Assembly: GCA_900546385.1 (NCBI GenBank)
Contig: URCT01000072.1
Span: forward strand, 1 to 13,249
Length of the DNA stretch: 13,249 nucleotides
Source of the DNA: an uncultured Eubacteriales bacterium
Lineage (GTDB): Bacteria > Bacillota > Clostridia > Oscillospirales > CAG-382
Reading direction: 5' to 3'
Part shown: in pieces, positions 11,805 through 13,249 of the stretch
Position numbering within the stretch: the first letter of the stretch is position 1
Layout: every line of letters starts with the position of its first letter
Translations under genes and position numbers: made by a program
The notes under the pieces: generated by a model
What the model was told of the DNA's origin: nothing
Database searches by the model: none
Seen by the model: the letters and a program-made list of their open reading frames with translations, nothing else

Positions 11805-12671
11805 TTATGCCAAAATGGAAATATGATGGGTAAAGGTTTGCGTTTCGCCCGGCTGCAGGGTGAGAATGCCCTCTTTGTGTGCCAAAACGCCGTCAGCATC
11901 CACACGATCCGGGATACCGTTCCACGGCTCTAAGCAAAGATACGGTGCGCCTTGCTTTGTCCACAGCACGAAGTACTTGAAATCGTCGAAAGCGACATGA
12001 ATCTTGCGGCTGCCGTCGCGCTTGGTGAGGGTTGCGCCGCGCGATTGCAAGTTTTCAAGCACAACACAGTCATTGTCCATGTGGCTGTATTTCATGTGAA
12101 GCGTGTTGCCGTCGGCCTCGACCGGCTCGGTCTTGTGCTCTAAGTAGTTGCCGTCCAACACCGTGCGTATGAGCGGTTCGGCTTTGTCGAAGACTACGTC
12201 GTATGCTTCAATTCCCTCCGGGCAGGCATAAGCCTCATGGGCACCGGGTGCGTAATACAGGGGCTTTGCACCGGTGTTTGTCGTGATAAAGCTGACGTGC
12301 AGGGTATTGGCGTCTAACGTGAAGCGCACGCGGAACTCAAAATTGAAGGGATATACTTCACGCGTATCGGGTGAGTCGTGCGTTACAAGCGTGAGAGCAT
12401 CTTGGGAGTGCTCCTCGCAGTCGAATTCGCGAAACAGCACAAAGCCGTGTTTGGCGAGCGTATAGGCTTTGCCCTCATAGGTGAATTTGTCATCGCGCAG
12501 ACCGCCGCAGATCGGGAACATGATGGGCGCGGTGCGGTTCCACACTGCCGGATCGCCGCTCCACATATATTCGCGGTCATCTTGATTTTTTATGCTTTTT
12601 ATCTGTGCGCCGATATTGGATACGGTCACTGTCAGGGTTTCGTTTGTTAGCATATAGCGTTTTTCTGCCAT
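11805..12671 (-). CDS. Aldose 1-epimerase family protein (LacX-like galactose mutarotase fold)
   Basis: The 288-residue product has the beta-sandwich aldose-epimerase pattern. The substrate-site residues are recognisable: His75 in AKHGFVLF, His145 in PGAHEAY and Glu248 in CLEPWNG, equivalent to the two His and the catalytic Glu of GalM. It also has the family stretch WNRTAPIMFPICGGL. The length and motifs fit the shorter LacX-like branch, which interconverts anomers of hexoses or hexose derivatives in the cytoplasm. AAGGAG precedes ATG 12669-12671. Transcription is from the good promoter at 12731-12759. Proximity to a GH-D-like hydrolase supports a role in handling released sugars, which is an inference. 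Confidence 0.9.
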   Translation of the reverse strand: MAEKRYMLTNETLTVTVSNIGAQIKSIKNQDDREYMWSGDPAVWNRTAPIMFPICGGLRDDKFTYEGKAYTLAKHGFVLFREFDCEEHSQDALTLVTHDSPDTREVYPFNFEFRVRFTLDANTLHVSFITTNTGAKPLYYAPGAHEAYACPEGIEAYDVVFDKAEPLIRTVLDGNYLEHKTEPVEADGNTLHMKYSHMDNDCVVLENLQSRGATLTKRDGSRKIHVAFDDFKYFVLWTKQGAPYLCLEPWNGIPDRVDADGVLAHKEGILTLQPGETQTFTHHISILA

Positions 12672-12730
12672 TTTACAAGCTCCTTCCTCATCAATTCCAT
12701 ATAAATCTTTTGTATAAAACTCTGCGTAAA

Positions 12731-12759
12731 ATTTTAGCCTACATGACTATATTTGTCAA
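12731..12759 (-). promoter_or_regulatory. Promoter of the epimerase-flavin reductase unit
   Basis: On the minus strand a perfect TTGACA (12754-12759) is 17 bp from TAAAAT (12731-12736). The start would be near 12725, about 55 nt before the ATG. It begins 10 bp after the MATE stop codon, so the two units are probably separate. No terminator for the MATE gene was seen. Confidence 0.75.
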
Positions 12760-12769
12760 ACAAAATAGT

Positions 12770-13249
12770 TTAATAGCTGTATTTTTTCCTGTTTTTTACA
12801 AGAAACATCACACTTATTACAACAGAAAGAACTTCTGCTGCAATCACCGCAGTCCATATTCCGCTGATTCCCAGAACGACCGGAAGGAGAAGAATCATGA
12901 CAATCTGGAATACAAACATTCTCATAAATGAAATAACAGCTGAAACAACGCCATTATTTAAAGCAGTAAAAAATGATGATGCAAATATATTTATACCGCT
13001 TATAAGATATGAAACAGCATATATTCTTATCGCCTCAGTTGTCAGCTCAAGCAGATTATTGTCATAACTTACAAATATTCCTGCAAGATAACCGGCAATA
13101 ATTTCAGCAATAAGTGTCATGACAACAGAACTTACAATTATTATAGTAAGACTTCTTTTGAAAAGATTTTTAAGTTCATCTTTATTGCCTGCACCGTAAT
13201 GATAACTTATAACAGGAGCAGAACCAACAGCGTATCCCATATATGTTCC
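12770..13249 (-). CDS. MATE-family efflux transporter, C-terminal part (cut by window edge)
   Basis: The reading frame is open to the right edge, so only about the last 159 residues are present. The sequence GTYMGYAVGSAPVISYHYGAG is typical of the second half of MATE (multi-antimicrobial extrusion) sodium- or proton-driven transporters. About four hydrophobic segments follow, and the protein ends in a basic NRKKYSY tail. The methionine at 13240 is internal, not the start. Base composition is clearly more AT-rich than in the epimerase and reductase next to it, which may mark a different origin. Substrate is unknown. Confidence 0.85.
   Translation of the reverse strand, partial: GTYMGYAVGSAPVISYHYGAGNKDELKNLFKRSLTIIIVSSVVMTLIAEIIAGYLAGIFVSYDNNLLELTTEAIRIYAVSYLISGINIFASSFFTALNNGVVSAVISFMRMFVFQIVMILLLPVVLGISGIWTAVIAAEVLSVVISVMFLVKNRKKYSY

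Overview
The window looks like a chromosomal segment of a low-to-mid-GC Gram-positive anaerobe of the class Clostridia, probably a gut Oscillospirales/Ruminococcaceae-type organism. This is an inference. It rests on the split two-gene ThrE-like exporter, the rpsB-tsf pair, a CD3324-type helix-turn-helix domain, AGGAGG ribosome binding sites, consensus housekeeping promoters and a lipobox. No tRNA, rRNA, CRISPR array or IS element was found.

Layout. Positions 1-860 hold no gene but are packed with inverted repeats and three or four copies of a modular hairpin unit. Positions 904-2144 (+) encode a two-component threonine/serine exporter-like pair. Positions 2196-4095 (+) are the rpsB-tsf operon, with an extended -10 promoter, a leader of about 135 nt and a strong terminator. 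Positions 4145-4304 hold two 20-bp inverted repeats around a perfect TTGACA-17-TATAAT promoter that points away from the next gene. That gene (4336-5031, +) encodes a predicted lipoprotein with two further membrane segments and a Cys-rich C terminus. From 5232 to the right edge every gene is on the minus strand: a CD3324-type HTH fused to an APH-like phosphotransferase; an operon of two radical SAM enzymes with its own promoter; an XRE-HTH fused to an alpha-galactosidase-like (clan GH-D) barrel; a flavin reductase-like protein; an aldose-1-epimerase-like protein; and the C-terminal part of a MATE transporter cut by the window edge.

The main discovery candidate is the 140-bp element at 4159-4298. 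Its geometry is that of a phase-variable invertible promoter (inverton) controlling the lipoprotein gene. In the orientation given, the promoter fires leftward into a 20-bp-stem terminator, which would be the OFF state. Inversion would place the same promoter about 85 bp upstream of the lipoprotein start and would break up the terminator palindrome. No recombinase gene is visible in the window, so it would have to act in trans.

The second theme is a pair of regulator-enzyme fusions (5232-6596 and 9327-11093). In each, a DNA-binding domain of 65-90 residues runs in frame into an enzyme, and a good internal Shine-Dalgarno plus ATG sits exactly at the junction, so each gene could make both a fused and a free enzyme. 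Each is followed, within 3 nt of its stop codon, by a copy of the same multi-hairpin repeat, whose third stem differs between copies by compensatory changes.

The epimerase and GH-D-like gene suggest local sugar (possibly galactoside) metabolism. The two radical SAM genes are tightly coupled, but no precursor peptide is visible and their product is unknown.
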